A stretch of DNA of 32,747 nt, taken from assembly GCA_945923775.1 (NCBI GenBank), contig CAMELR010000029.1:1-32747 (forward strand), in the 5' to 3' direction. The DNA is from an uncultured Clostridia bacterium (GTDB lineage: Bacteria; Bacillota; Clostridia; Oscillospirales; Ruminococcaceae). The notes under the pieces are model-generated. The model was given only the letters and a program-made list of their open reading frames with translations, did no database searches and had not been told where the DNA came from. Every line of letters starts with the position of its first letter. Positions within the stretch are counted from its first letter, which is position 1. Positions 15,039 through 21,743 of this stretch are shown here, piece by piece. The translations under genes and the position numbers were made by a program.

Positions 15039-16001
15039 ATGCAGAAGACAATCGGCGTACTTACAAGCGGCGGCGACGCTCCCGGCATGAATGCCGCAGT
15101 GCGTGCAGTTACAAGAGCTGCTATCAAGAAGGGCTTCAGAGTTGTCGGCATTCGCCGCGGCTATAACGGTCTGCTCAACAATGATATGATCGAGCTCACT
15201 ACAAGAGATGTTGCTGATATAATCCAGCGCGGCGGTACAGAGATTTTCACCGCACGCTGCAAGGAATTCAGAGAGTGGGAGTATGTTCTCAAGGCTAAGG
15301 ATATCTGCGTAAGAGACAACTTCGCAGGCATCGTAGTTATCGGCGGCGACGGTTCCTTCAGAGGCGCTGCTGACCTTTCCAAGGCAGGTATCCCCTGCGT
15401 AGGTCTGCCCGGAACTATCGACAACGATATCCAGTGCTCTGAGTACACCATCGGCTACGACACCGCAATGAACACCGTTATGGAGCTTGTTGACAAGCTG
15501 CGCGACACATCTCATTCCCACGAGCGCTGCGCTGTCGTTGAGGTAATGGGCAGAAACGCAGGCCACATCGCACTGAACACCGGTGTTGCATGCGGCGCTA
15601 CTGCTATCCTGGTTCCTGAGATCGAATTCGATATCGAGGACGTTGTAAAGAAGATCAAGACCGCACGCGAGAACGGCAAGGAGCAGTTCATCGTTATCGT
15701 TGCCGAGGGAGTAGGCCACACCGAGGAGATCGCTAAGAAGATCAACGAGGAGACCGGCATCGAGTCCAGAGCTACTATCCTGGGTCACGTTCAGAGAGGC
15801 GGCAGCCCTACAGTACGCGACAGAGTGGTTGCTTCCGAGATGGGCTACTATGCAGTTGAGCTGCTCGAGAAGGGCATCGGCAACCGCGTTGTAGGCATGA
15901 AGGACGGCAAGATCTACGACGTAGATATCCAGGAAGCGCTCAGCATGAAGAAGCCGTTTGACAAGCGTCTCTACGACATCGCAAACGACATCAGCTTCTG
16001 A
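15039..16001 (+). CDS. pfkA: ATP-dependent 6-phosphofructokinase
   Basis: Phosphorylates fructose 6-phosphate to fructose 1,6-bisphosphate, the committed step of glycolysis, in the cytoplasm as a tetramer. The 320-residue length is that of bacterial PfkA. Motifs: GGDAPGMNA (11-19), GGDGS (102-106; Gly105 indicates ATP rather than pyrophosphate as donor), PGTIDND catalytic loop, MGRNAG and GHVQRGGSP. The start follows GGAGAG. The codon choice (many GCA, AGA, GTA) resembles groESL rather than the neighbours and suggests high expression. Confidence 0.97.
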   Translation: MQKTIGVLTSGGDAPGMNAAVRAVTRAAIKKGFRVVGIRRGYNGLLNNDMIELTTRDVADIIQRGGTEIFTARCKEFREWEYVLKAKDICVRDNFAGIVVIGGDGSFRGAADLSKAGIPCVGLPGTIDNDIQCSEYTIGYDTAMNTVMELVDKLRDTSHSHERCAVVEVMGRNAGHIALNTGVACGATAILVPEIEFDIEDVVKKIKTARENGKEQFIVIVAEGVGHTEEIAKKINEETGIESRATILGHVQRGGSPTVRDRVVASEMGYYAVELLEKGIGNRVVGMKDGKIYDVDIQEALSMKKPFDKRLYDIANDISF

Positions 16002-16052
16002 TAATTAAACATGTCACCCCGCGTCCGGACGGGCGCAGAAAATAAAAACTAC

Positions 16053-16154
16053 AACACAGAGTAGGAGAACGTGCGTTAAGTGCTGCGCGGACGGAGAGTT
16101 GCCGCGCGGACGAAAGCCCTTCGGGCTGCGGTACGTTCTTCGCATCTCGCTGTA
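16053..16154 (+). ncRNA. Tetrahydrofolate (THF) riboswitch
   Basis: The leader carries the folT-motif hallmarks GAGTAG (16059-16064) and GCGTTAAGTG (16073-16082), an internal GCGCGG/CCGCGC stem, and a closing GCATCTCGCTGT. The ends CACAGAG and CTCGCTGT can pair as P1. It precedes a folate transporter gene, as expected. Downstream, an imperfect hairpin around 16158-16183 (GAATA/TATTC with AGCC/GGCT) may be the expression platform, or control may act on the ribosome site at 16215. Confidence 0.88.
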
Positions 16155-16222
16155 CATAAATCGAATATTGAGCCAGGGGCTTTATTCTGTTTGTATATGG
16201 CGAAGTTACGGAGGATAAGGTC

Positions 16223-16870
16223 ATGGCTTTTTTTCTTAACTTCTTTGGCAGCTTTAAAAAATCCGCGCAGGAGCTGAAAAGCGTCCGTTGTATCGCGGTA
16301 ACTGCGGTTCTTATCGCGCTGGCGTGCATTCTGAAAACGCTGACGATTCAGCCGATGCCTACGCTGAAAATAGGCTTTGCATTCGTTGCGATAGCTTCGA
16401 TAGGAATGCTTTACGGTCCTACCGTGGCGGGGCTTTCCTGCGTTGCTACCGACGTTATCGGTTATCTCATCTCCAACCAGCAGCAGGGATTTTCGCCGCT
16501 GTTCACACTGGTCGAGGTGACGGGCGGCGTTATCTACGGCATTTTCCTGTACGGCTTCGACCCTGTAAAGCCCGACCTTTCCTCAGTGAAGGGGTTCTTC
16601 GGCGGGCTGAAGGCTAATCTGCCGTCGGTGTTCCGTATAATCGGCGCGAAATTCACGATAAATCTCGTGTGCAATGTGTTCATGAATACGCTGTTCCTGA
16701 TGATAATGGGCTACGGCATCGTTCCGGAAACATTCTGGATAAAGGTCGGCGAAAGGGTTATCAAGAACGCGGCTATGCTCCCTATCGAGGTGCTTATACT
16801 TCTGCTGGCGCTGTTCCCGATTAAGGCGGCGTATCGTTCAGTTTTCAAGAAGCACAGACAGGGCGTTTAA
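16223..16870 (+). CDS. folT: Folate ECF transporter S component
   Basis: This 215-residue integral membrane protein has about six hydrophobic segments. It is the substrate-binding S component that takes up folates together with the shared energy-coupling module (EcfA, EcfA', EcfT), which is not in this window. Sequence features include the N-terminal AVLIALACILKTLTI and the segment PTLKIGFAFVAIASIGMLYGP typical of ECF S components. The THF riboswitch directly upstream supports folate as substrate. The start follows GGAGG with nine bases spacing. proC follows after 36 bp. Confidence 0.9.
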   Translation: MAFFLNFFGSFKKSAQELKSVRCIAVTAVLIALACILKTLTIQPMPTLKIGFAFVAIASIGMLYGPTVAGLSCVATDVIGYLISNQQQGFSPLFTLVEVTGGVIYGIFLYGFDPVKPDLSSVKGFFGGLKANLPSVFRIIGAKFTINLVCNVFMNTLFLMIMGYGIVPETFWIKVGERVIKNAAMLPIEVLILLLALFPIKAAYRSVFKKHRQGV

Positions 16871-16906
16871 TAATAATCGGCGCCGGGCGCCGGGAAAGGC
16901 TCTAAT

Positions 16907-17701
16907 ATGAAAAAACTAGGTTTTATCGGCGTCGGCAACATGGGCGGCGCAATTCTCAAGGGTATCGAGGGAAAGCTCGGCAACACCGCGGTGTTCGCTT
17001 ACGACGCGAACGCTGAAAAGCTCGCAGACCTCCGCCTTGTAGGAGCCACCGCCGCAGGAAGCGCCCGCGAGATTGCGGAAAAGTGCGACTTTATCCTGCT
17101 GGCAGTCAAGCCCCAGCACCTCGGGGAAGTCCTCGCGGAGATAAAGGACTCCGTTAAGCCGGAAACCGTGTTCATCTCAATCTGCGCGGGTATTTCCGCG
17201 GAGTTCATAAGGGAGCGTACGATCCCGAACGCAAAGGTAGTGCTCGTTATGCCGAACACTCCCATGATGCTCGGCTGCGGAGCCTCCGCGATGTCCCACG
17301 ACGAAACGGTATCCGAAGATGAGTTCGCATTTGCGCGCAAGGTCATCGGAAGCTGCGGCATCACCGAAGTTATCCCCACCGACAAGATGAAGGAGATCAT
17401 CGCAATCAACGGAAGCTCCCCGGCGTTCATTTATCTGTACGCCAAGGGATTCGTGGATTATGCGGATTCCGTTGGGATCGACAAGGACGTGGCGCTGCGC
17501 CTGTTCGCACAGAGCCTTATCGGTTCGGCGAAAATGCTCACCGAGTCCGGAATGACCGTAGACGAACTGATAAAGCAGGTATCCTCTCCCGGAGGAACAA
17601 CGCTTGCAGGTCTTGACAAGCTGTACGAGGGCGACCTCACCGGAGACGTCCAGAAGGCATGCGAAGCCTGCACCAAGCGCGCGTACGAGCTGGGACAGTA
17701 A
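16907..17701 (+). CDS. proC: Pyrroline-5-carboxylate reductase
   Basis: This 264-residue cytoplasmic enzyme catalyses the last step of proline synthesis, NAD(P)H-dependent reduction of pyrroline-5-carboxylate. It has a Rossmann motif near the N-terminus (GFIGVGNMGGAI, 4-15), a conserved MPNTPMMLG segment and the C-terminal signature SPGGTTLAGLDKL. Length is normal. The start follows a modest GGGAAAGG; a GC-rich inverted repeat CGGCGCC/GGCGCCG lies just before it (16878-16892). No proA or proB is nearby. Confidence 0.95.
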   Translation: MKKLGFIGVGNMGGAILKGIEGKLGNTAVFAYDANAEKLADLRLVGATAAGSAREIAEKCDFILLAVKPQHLGEVLAEIKDSVKPETVFISICAGISAEFIRERTIPNAKVVLVMPNTPMMLGCGASAMSHDETVSEDEFAFARKVIGSCGITEVIPTDKMKEIIAINGSSPAFIYLYAKGFVDYADSVGIDKDVALRLFAQSLIGSAKMLTESGMTVDELIKQVSSPGGTTLAGLDKLYEGDLTGDVQKACEACTKRAYELGQ

Positions 17702-17754
17702 AAAGATACACAGGGCGATGAGATATTCGCCCTTTTGTTTTAGGGAGGCAGAGC

Positions 17755-18891
17755 ATGATAAGAGTCGCGCAGATACTCGGAAAAATGAACGGCGGCGGAG
17801 CGGAGCAGGTCGTGATGAACTACTACCGCGCCATAGACCGCGAGCAGGTGCAGTTTGATTTCTATTTTTTCAAGGGGTCGAAGTTTGTGCCGGTCGAGGA
17901 CATCAAGGCGATGGGCGGGAGAATGTTCGTGCTGCCGACTTTCAGGCACCCTCTGAAGTACCTCCGTACGCTGCGCCGTCTGCTATCTGAAAATAAATAC
18001 GATATCATGCACTGCCACCTGAGCACGCTGTCATTCCTGCCGCTGCTTGCCGGAAAGCAGGCGGGGGTCAGGACGCGTATCCTCCATAATCACAGCACCT
18101 CCGGGGGCGCCCGGGAGTGGCACCGCAACTTTGCGAAGCTCCTTTTCAAGCCCTTTTCGAAGCTGCATGCCACCGACTATTTCGCGTGCTCGCAGCTTGC
18201 GGCGAGGTGGATGTACGGCAGCCGCGCCACCGCGCCGCTTTCCGAGGAATACGACCCCGTGCAGAAGCACCGCCGGGTCCGTATAATGCCGAATGCCATC
18301 GACACGGGAAAATACAGCTACAGCGAAAAGAAGCGCCGCGAGGTGCGCCAGGAGCTAAAAATTCCCCAGAGCGCGACAATTTTCGGGCATATCGGAAGGT
18401 TCTGCCCGCAGAAGAATCAGGGATTTCTCGTCGATATATTCCGTGAGATACTCAAGCAGCGCAAAAACAGCGTACTTATAATGACCGGCACCGGCGAGGA
18501 CATGGAGCTGATAAAGGCGCGGGTCATAGCCGCAGGGATATCCGACAGAGTGGTGTTCACCGGGCAGCGCAGCGACGCCGACCGCCTTTACAGCGCGTTT
18601 GACTGCTTCCTGCTGCCATCGAATTACGAAGGCCTGCCGGTGGTCGGCGTGGAGGCTCAGTGCTCGGGACTTCACTGCTTGTTTTCAAATAAGGTCACTC
18701 CGGAGGCGCGAATAACCGGAACGGCGCAGCTCCTGCCGCTTGGTAAGCCGGAGGACTGGGCGTGCGCCGCGCTCTGCTGCGCGGGTCTCAGGAACAAGAA
18801 TGCGGCCGCTGAGGTCGCGGAGGCGGGCTACGATATAAACGGCGCGGCGGAGCAGCTCGCTGGATTTTATCTGAGAAAATCAAAATTGTAA
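17755..18891 (+). CDS. Glycosyltransferase family 4
   Basis: This 378-residue GT-B fold enzyme is likely to transfer a sugar from a nucleotide donor in capsule, exopolysaccharide or cell-wall glycan synthesis at the inner membrane face. It has the N-terminal glycine-rich GGGAEQVVMNYYRA acceptor-side motif, a GHIGRFCPQKNQ segment in the donor domain, and an EX7E pair (Glu292 and Glu300 in NYEGLPVVGVEAQ). It is isolated from any polysaccharide cluster: proC lies 53 bp upstream and bioY downstream. The stop codon lies within the BirA operator half-site that controls bioY. The start follows AGGGAGG. Confidence 0.87.
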   Translation: MIRVAQILGKMNGGGAEQVVMNYYRAIDREQVQFDFYFFKGSKFVPVEDIKAMGGRMFVLPTFRHPLKYLRTLRRLLSENKYDIMHCHLSTLSFLPLLAGKQAGVRTRILHNHSTSGGAREWHRNFAKLLFKPFSKLHATDYFACSQLAARWMYGSRATAPLSEEYDPVQKHRRVRIMPNAIDTGKYSYSEKKRREVRQELKIPQSATIFGHIGRFCPQKNQGFLVDIFREILKQRKNSVLIMTGTGEDMELIKARVIAAGISDRVVFTGQRSDADRLYSAFDCFLLPSNYEGLPVVGVEAQCSGLHCLFSNKVTPEARITGTAQLLPLGKPEDWACAALCCAGLRNKNAAAEVAEAGYDINGAAEQLAGFYLRKSKL

Positions 18892-18931
18892 ACCAAAACT
18901 ACTTGACAAGTTTACATTCCTGTGTTATAAT
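18886..18931 (+). promoter_or_regulatory. Biotin (BirA) operator and promoter of bioY
   Basis: TTGTAAAC (18886-18893), 16 bases, then GTTTACAT (18910-18917) form the inverted BirA box used by Firmicutes. The promoter is full consensus, TTGACA (18903-18908), 17 bp, TATAAT (18926-18931). The operator covers the -35 and the start of the spacer, so bound BirA-biotinyl-AMP would block transcription. A further TTGTAAAC half-site occurs at 18945-18952 in the leader. Confidence 0.85.
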
Positions 18932-18976
18932 TATCAAGGCCTTATTGTAAACCAAAAAGACAGGAGAAAGTAAACA

Positions 18977-19591
18977 ATGAAAGAAACAATCGATCAGAAC
19001 GGTGCAGGCGCAGTTAAAACAGCGAAATTCTTCACCGTAAGAAACATGGCATTCATCGCAGTAATGGCGGCGCTCATCTGCGTAGCGGCTCCCTGGAGCG
19101 TTACGATGCCCGGACTGGTTCCCGTATCCCTCGCGACCTTCGCGGTGTACCTGGCAGGAAGCCTGCTCGGCTGGAAGAAGGGCACCATTGCAGTGCTGAT
19201 ATACGTGCTGCTCGGCGCGGTGGGACTTCCGGTGTTCAGCGGCGGCGTAGGCGGCTTTGCAAAGCTGTTCGGAGTTACCGGCGGCTATATCGTGGGCTAC
19301 ATACCCTGCGCGCTCATCAGCGGTCTGTTCGTAGATCTTTTCTATAAGAAGAACGCTTCCAAAAATCCGTTTGTAAACGGTGCATGGGCTATTCCGGTTG
19401 GCATGATAGCAGGCACTGTTGTGCTCTATGCTCTCGGAACCGTCTGGTTCGTTATCGCGCGCGGCGTTACTCTTGAAGTGGCTCTGGCATCCTGCGTGGT
19501 TCCGTTCCTCATCGGAGATACCATCAAGATAATCTGCGCTACAGTTATCACGGTCGTGCTCCGCGACAGACTTTCAAAGATCATGAGATAA
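18977..19591 (+). CDS. bioY: Biotin ECF transporter S component
   Basis: This 204-residue membrane protein of the BioY family is the biotin-specific S component of an ECF importer. It has six hydrophobic segments; the BioY-typical SLLGWKKGTIAVLIYVLLG and GLPVFSGGVGGFAKLFG are present. The BirA operator just upstream agrees with biotin as substrate. No biotin synthesis gene is in the window, so the cell may rely on uptake (inference). The start follows CAGGAGAAAG. Confidence 0.95.
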   Translation: MKETIDQNGAGAVKTAKFFTVRNMAFIAVMAALICVAAPWSVTMPGLVPVSLATFAVYLAGSLLGWKKGTIAVLIYVLLGAVGLPVFSGGVGGFAKLFGVTGGYIVGYIPCALISGLFVDLFYKKNASKNPFVNGAWAIPVGMIAGTVVLYALGTVWFVIARGVTLEVALASCVVPFLIGDTIKIICATVITVVLRDRLSKIMR

Positions 19592-19634
19592 ATAAGTATC
19601 CGCCTTTCACCTTCGTGTCTGGCGGATTTATTTA
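19590..19634 (+). terminator. Hairpin after bioY
   Basis: AAATAA-GT-ATCCGCC pairs with GGCGGAT-TTATTT right after the bioY stop codon, with a 16-nt loop. It is followed by a second, stronger terminator at 19639-19668. Confidence 0.6.
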
Positions 19635-19638
19635 TAGC

Positions 19639-19668
19639 AAAGGGGCTGTTGATTCACAGCCCCTTTTT
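19639..19668. terminator. Bidirectional terminator between bioY and rsmA
   Basis: AAAGGGGCTGT and ACAGCCCCTTT form a perfect 11-bp stem around TGATTC, with a run of five Ts on the plus strand. The plus-strand right arm is also the last coding part of rsmA (its final codons AAA AAG GGG CTG TGA), so the rsmA end and the terminator share bases. Confidence 0.85.
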
Positions 19669-20523
19669 ATTATAGTCTGACACTGCGTCAGTAAGTTCAG
19701 AGAAATCGTCGAGGGTGAGTTCCTCCGCGCGTGCCGTCGGCTTTATTCCGCATGAGGTCATAAGTTCCGCGAGTTCCGGCTTTGCTATGTGGAGTTCTCC
19801 CGAAAGCGGATTCGCGATCTGTTTCCTGCGCTGTGAGAATGAAGCTCTGATTATCCGGAACATCAGCCGTTCCCACTCTGCGGGTCTGCCATGATCCGGT
19901 TTAACGTCCAGCCGGATAACCGCGCTGTCCACATTCGGAGAGGGCATGAAGCTCCCCCTGCCGACCTTGAACAGCAGCTTCGGCTCGCTGTAGTACGATA
20001 CCGCACAGGATATCGCGCCGCAGTCGCGGGTGCCGGGCTTCGCGCAGATACGGTCTGCGGCTTCCTTCTGCACCATAACTGTCATTGCTGATACGGGCAG
20101 GCGGCTTTCCAGCACGCGCATTATAACCGGAGAGGTGATGTAGTACGGCAGATTCGCGCAGACTACAACCTCCATTCCCGGCGCTTTCTCAGCGAGAAGC
20201 GCGGCGAGGTCGGTTTCCATGACGTCTGCGAAAACTATCTCAACGTTGTCGTAGTCCGCAAGCGTTTCCTCAAGGATAGGCTTCAGGGAAGTGTCTATCT
20301 CCACCGCAATGACCTTTTCGCAGCGCTCTGCAAGCTCCTTTGTGAGGACGCCGACTCCGGTGCCTATCTCAAGCGCGCAGACTCCTACCTTTGCGCCGCC
20401 AAGCTCCGCTATTTTCGGGCAGACCGCAGGATTTACCAGGAAGTTCTGACCGAGGGATTTCGTGAACGAAAAACCATGCCGTTCGAAAAGATCCTTTATT
20501 ACTCCGATATTTGTAAGCTCCAT
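19654..20523 (-). CDS. rsmA: 16S rRNA dimethyladenosine transferase
   Basis: This 289-residue KsgA/RsmA enzyme uses S-adenosylmethionine to dimethylate two adjacent adenosines in the 3'-terminal helix of 16S rRNA during 30S assembly. Motifs: SLGQNFLVNP (23-32), SAM-binding EIGTGVGVLT (52-61), catalytic NLPYY (124-128) and FMPSPNVDSAVI. The start codon overlaps the dCMP deaminase stop in TGATG, so translation is coupled. The C-terminus lies in a shared terminator. Confidence 0.96.
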   Translation of the reverse strand: MELTNIGVIKDLFERHGFSFTKSLGQNFLVNPAVCPKIAELGGAKVGVCALEIGTGVGVLTKELAERCEKVIAVEIDTSLKPILEETLADYDNVEIVFADVMETDLAALLAEKAPGMEVVVCANLPYYITSPVIMRVLESRLPVSAMTVMVQKEAADRICAKPGTRDCGAISCAVSYYSEPKLLFKVGRGSFMPSPNVDSAVIRLDVKPDHGRPAEWERLMFRIIRASFSQRRKQIANPLSGELHIAKPELAELMTSCGIKPTARAEELTLDDFSELTDAVSDYNKKGL

Positions 20524-21011
20524 CAGTAGCCCTCGCTGCCGGTGAGGCTCTCGTCATTATCCACCCAGTCGCTGACGTGGATAACTCTGTAATCAGATGA
20601 TGTGACCCGGATATAAACAGTTTCGATACCTGCGTTGATTATCTGGCGCTTGCACATGGAGCACGGCTCCACATCGCCGTAAAGCTGACCGGTCTTTGCG
20701 TCAAGACAGGCGAGGTACAGCGCGGAACCTATCATATCATGCCTTGAAGCGCTGATAATGCAGTTTGCCTCCGCATGGACGCTTCTGCACAGCTCATAGC
20801 GCTGACCCTTCGGTACGCCGAGCTTTTCGCGCATGCATTCCCCTATATCCGAGCAGTTTTTCCTCCCGCGCGGGGCGCCGTTGTAGCCAGTGGCGATTAT
20901 CTCGTCGTTTTTCACGAGGATAGCGCCGAAATTCCGCCGCAGACAGGTCCCCCTCTCTGCGACAGTCTGGGATATGTCCAGGTAGTAGTTAGTCTTGTCG
21001 CGTCTTTCCAT
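20523..21011 (-). CDS. comEB: dCMP deaminase
   Basis: This 162-residue zinc-dependent cytidylate deaminase (ComEB-type) converts dCMP to dUMP for dTTP synthesis. Zinc ligands are in HAEAN (His79, catalytic Glu81) and PCSMC (Cys117, Cys120). The N-terminal half contains the GAILVKNDEIIATGYNGAPRG segment of this family. The start follows AAAGG. It sits between a TPR protein gene (22 bp upstream) and rsmA (overlap), in one apparent operon from the promoter at 21495-21523. Confidence 0.93.
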   Translation of the reverse strand: MERRDKTNYYLDISQTVAERGTCLRRNFGAILVKNDEIIATGYNGAPRGRKNCSDIGECMREKLGVPKGQRYELCRSVHAEANCIISASRHDMIGSALYLACLDAKTGQLYGDVEPCSMCKRQIINAGIETVYIRVTSSDYRVIHVSDWVDNDESLTGSEGY

Positions 21012-21033
21012 TTTACTGCCTTTCAGCCGAAGA

Positions 21034-21441
21034 TCATCTGTGCTTCTTGTTCATCTGCCTGCTGATGAAACCCTTGTTCTGTATGGGCTTGGGAACAAGC
21101 GGAATATCTCCGGGACGATTTGCAGGCTCAGTGTTTGCTGAAGGGATAGGAGGAAGGAGACCCTCAAAGGCGTTGATATAAGTCTGAGCTATTGAACGCT
21201 GAGTATCGAGCGTGCTGTTTTCATCGGCAAATTGGATAACCTGTGTGAATTCTTCACGCGCTTCATCTTCCTTGCCGAGCTGTGCGTAAAGCTCGCCGAG
21301 GACGCAGCGATATTCTGTTGCACGTGTATCATTGTCTTTGCTGCTTTCTTCATCAATGGCGAGTTTCAGCTTTTCAACAGCCTTGTCATAGCTGCCGAGG
21401 TCGATGTATTTAAGTGCGGCTTCAAAATTGATGTTGCTCAT
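21034..21441 (-). CDS. Small TPR protein
   Basis: This 135-residue protein has two or three tetratricopeptide helices in residues 1-95 (FEAALKYIDLGSYDKAVEKLKLA; YRCVLGELYAQLGKEDEAREEF). A Pro-rich linker and a basic tail (ISRQMNKKHR) follow. It is probably a cytoplasmic protein-protein interaction module of unknown partner. First gene of the TPR-deaminase-rsmA operon. The start follows AAAGG. Confidence 0.8.
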   Translation of the reverse strand: MSNINFEAALKYIDLGSYDKAVEKLKLAIDEESSKDNDTRATEYRCVLGELYAQLGKEDEAREEFTQVIQFADENSTLDTQRSIAQTYINAFEGLLPPIPSANTEPANRPGDIPLVPKPIQNKGFISRQMNKKHR

Positions 21442-21494
21442 TTCAGTATACCTTTCAAATTATATTCATCTGCACAAAACAGAATTCCTAATCT

Positions 21495-21523
21495 ATTGTA
21501 TCATAAAACCTCCGTTTTGTCAA
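21495..21523 (-). promoter_or_regulatory. Promoter of the TPR-comEB-rsmA operon
   Basis: On the minus strand TTGACA (21523-21518), 17 bp, TACAAT (21500-21495). Confidence 0.8.
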
Positions 21524-21642
21524 AACCTTTTTGTATTTTTCCTTATCTGAGTTCAAAATACTTATAAAATTATAAGAATACATAAATTGCCGCCTTCTTG
21601 CGACAGTTATTGCTTACATTATATGGTAAAATTAACCTGCAA

Positions 21643-21706
21643 GGCACAGGGAGCGTCCGCCGCCCCCGTGAGGCATCGGGACATGGGACCGCGGACGTTG
21701 ACTGCC
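21643..21706 (+). ncRNA. Structured leader before spoIIE
   Basis: GGCA and AGCGTCCGC pair with GCGGACGTT and TGCC to give a long stem enclosing a smaller CCCG/CGGG hairpin. The structure lies about 40 bp before the spoIIE start. A TAAAAT at 21627-21632 could be its -10, but no -35 at normal distance is seen. A TGCGACA at 21599-21605 is one base from the Spo0A box complement TTCGACA. I recognise no known riboswitch class; it could be a spoIIE leader element or a decayed repeat. Confidence 0.35.
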
Positions 21707-21743
21707 CGAACATAGGGGATAATATGCGAAAGGAAGCTCAGAC

